A stretch of DNA of 64,000 nucleotides from Shewanella sp. ANA-3 (GTDB taxonomy: Bacteria > Pseudomonadota > Gammaproteobacteria > Enterobacterales > Shewanellaceae). The DNA is taken from assembly GCF_000203935.1 (NCBI RefSeq), contig NC_008577.1, forward strand, positions 2,046,001-2,110,000. The letters run 5' to 3'. Under the pieces are notes generated by a model. That model had not been told where the DNA came from and did not search any database. It was given only the letters and a program-made list of their open reading frames with translations. Of the stretch, positions 62,301 through 64,000 are shown piece by piece; within the stretch, counting starts at the first letter, position 1, and each line of letters opens with the position of its first letter. Both the position numbers and the translations under genes were made by a program.

Positions 62301-64000
62301 TATTCGGTAACGGTATGTTGTTGTCTAAGCACACAAAACTTGTGGCTGCGTTCAACCACATGCATATCTTTGTCGACCCGAATCCAGATACTGCAGCCAG
62401 CTATGAAGAACGTGCCCGTTTATTTGCACTGCCACGTTCAACCTGGGAAGACTACAACAGCAAGCTGATTTCTAAGGGCGGCGGTATCTTCCTGCGTTCA
62501 TCTAAGTCAATTCCATTGTCTGCTGAAATGAAGCAAATGCTGGAAACGGAAAAGACCTCGATGACCCCGACTGAACTGATGAAAGAACTGCTGAAAATGC
62601 CAGTGGATCTGATTTGGAACGGTGGTATCGGTACTTATGTTAAGTCATCACGCGAAACTCATGCTGAAGTGGGCGACCGCGCTAACGATGCACTGCGTGT
62701 CAATGGCCGCGAACTGCGCGCCAAGATCGTGGGCGAGGGTGGTAACTTAGGTTGTACTCAGTTAGGTCGTATCGAATACGCAGCTAACGGCGGTCGTATC
62801 AACACTGACTTCGTGGATAACGTGGGTGGTGTGGACTGTTCTGACAACGAAGTTAACATCAAAATTCTATTAAACGCGTTAGTGGCTGAGGGTGAACTGA
62901 CACTCAAGCAACGTAACCGTTTACTGGAAGAGATGACTGAAGAAGTCGGCCAAATCGTACTGCAGGATTGTAAAGATCAAACCCGTACGATTTCGGTCAC
63001 CCAAGTCCGTGGTGCTGAGCAGTTAAAAGAACAAATTCGCTTTATCCAGTATCTGGAAAAAGAAGGCAAGTTAGACCGCGCCTTAGAATTCTTACCGTCG
63101 GAAGAAGAGCTGGCAGAACGTTTAGCCAATGGCCGCGCCTTAACGCGTCCTGAGCTATCGGTGCTGGTAGCGTACGCTAAGATGGTACTGAAAGAGCAGT
63201 TACTGACTCAAGAAATCACCGAAGACACGCTGCTGAGCCAACTGTTGATTGCTTACTTCCCGAAACAACTTCAGGAACTGTACAGCCACAGAATGGTGAC
63301 GCACCCACTGCGCGGTGAAATCATCGCCACGTCACTGGCCAACGAATTGGTCAACGACATGGGTCTGAACTTTGTTCAACGTATGCAAGATGAGACTGGT
63401 GCCTCAGTTGCCGACGCGGCAATTTGTTACACTATGGCTCGCGAAGTGTTTGGTTTAGCTGAATTAACTAAAGCGATCACTGACTTAAACGGTATTGTTC
63501 CTGCTGTGGTTCAGGGCGAAATGCTGCATCAATTACGTCGCAACATGCGCCGTGCATGCCGCTGGTTCCTGCGTCACCGCAACCGTACTTGGAGCATCGA
63601 GCAAACTGTAGCCTTCTTCAAACCTGTATTTGAACAAATCAAAGCGAATGTTCATTCTTACTTGGTAGAAGAAGAAGCGGCGGGTATCCAAGCTGAGATC
63701 AACGCTCTTATCAAAGAGAATGTGCCTCAGGAAGTGGCAACCGTCGTGGCTAACATGAGCACGCTGTTCTCGGCGCTGGATATTGCGCAAATTGCCCAAG
63801 CCGAAGAGAAAACAGTTGAGCTCGTTGCCGAGACATATTTCAAACTCGGTGCCCGCGTTGAGCTGCACTGGTTCCTAGAGCAGATCAGTGCACAGCCTGT
63901 GGCAAACCATTGGCAAGCACTGGCTCGTGCAGCCTTTAGGGAAGAGTTGGATTGGCAACAACGTGCGTTGACGTCAGTGGTCTTAAGAACATGCAGTGAA
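59333..64000 (+). CDS. gdhB: NAD-specific glutamate dehydrogenase, large (GDH-180) type, 3' end outside window
   Basis: The frame is open from the ATG at 59333 (AAGGA upstream) to the window edge, 1556 codons without a stop. The large GDH family has about 1600 residues, so about 50-60 are missing. Long N-terminal regulatory regions precede the catalytic domain. That domain shows [20 protein letters not shown], the lysine motif PVGAKGGF at 844-851 and [17 protein letters not shown]. The enzyme deaminates glutamate to 2-oxoglutarate with NAD, feeding amino acids into the TCA cycle. A CRP/FNR-like site upstream suggests control by carbon or oxygen state. Confidence 0.96.
   Translation, partial: [1556 protein letters not shown]

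Overview
The window looks like core chromosome of a gammaproteobacterium of the order Alteromonadales, most likely Shewanella. The basis is gene content and order recognised from memory, not a database search: leucine dehydrogenase, a monomeric NADP isocitrate dehydrogenase, a 180-kDa-type NAD glutamate dehydrogenase, and gene blocks shared with Escherichia coli in the same order. I see no rRNA, tRNA, CRISPR array, prophage or intact insertion sequence. About 51 protein genes are supported. Two are cut by the window edges: the 3' end of ppsA at the left and gdhB at the right.

Layout. (1) 1-4966: end of ppsA, a YdiJ-type FAD/Fe-S dehydrogenase, a DUF1285 protein and a MarR regulator. (2) 5257-11434: a 1261-residue secreted subtilase, a small membrane-anchored protein, leucine dehydrogenase and a small conserved protein. 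(3) 11531-20109: roxA, purB, hflD, mnmA, nudJ and rluE on the minus strand, then a divergent icd. The order is that of E. coli, but icd is the unrelated-sequence monomeric type. (4) 20259-25098: cspD, clpS-clpA, infA and bpt-aat, which brings the adaptor, unfoldase and both N-degron aminoacyl transferases into 4.5 kb. (5) 25153-29917: a glycine-zipper protein, a Nif3-like protein, an AEC permease and metG. (6) 30078-37338: apbC, udk, dcd, then pabC-mltG-tmk-holB-pilZ-ycfH with several overlapping genes. A 232-bp MITE-like palindromic element lies before ycfH. (7) 37636-51165: rsmF, an SpmA-SpmB fusion, letB with a two-gene letA, LexA-boxed yebG, msrC, proQ, prc and pepN. (8) 51681-59067: a DUF2835 protein, then a four-gene envelope operon (DUF1302, DUF1329, YCF48-like, RND/MMPL). 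(9) 59333-end: gdhB.

How the genes work together. Most of the window is housekeeping: central carbon and nitrogen metabolism, translation and tRNA/rRNA modification, nucleotide and folate synthesis, protein turnover and envelope maintenance. The least understood part is the four-gene operon at 52235-59067. Its parts (a probable outer-membrane protein, a periplasmic or membrane-associated protein, a secreted repeat protein and an inner-membrane RND pump) could form a trans-envelope export route of unknown cargo. Its upstream region has several palindromes and the operon contains an internal hairpin. Other points worth a second look are the subtilase with an actinobacterial-type N-terminal region, the MITE-like element, the split letA, the monomeric icd in the E. 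coli icd position, and a 12-bp-period repeat before the AEC permease gene.
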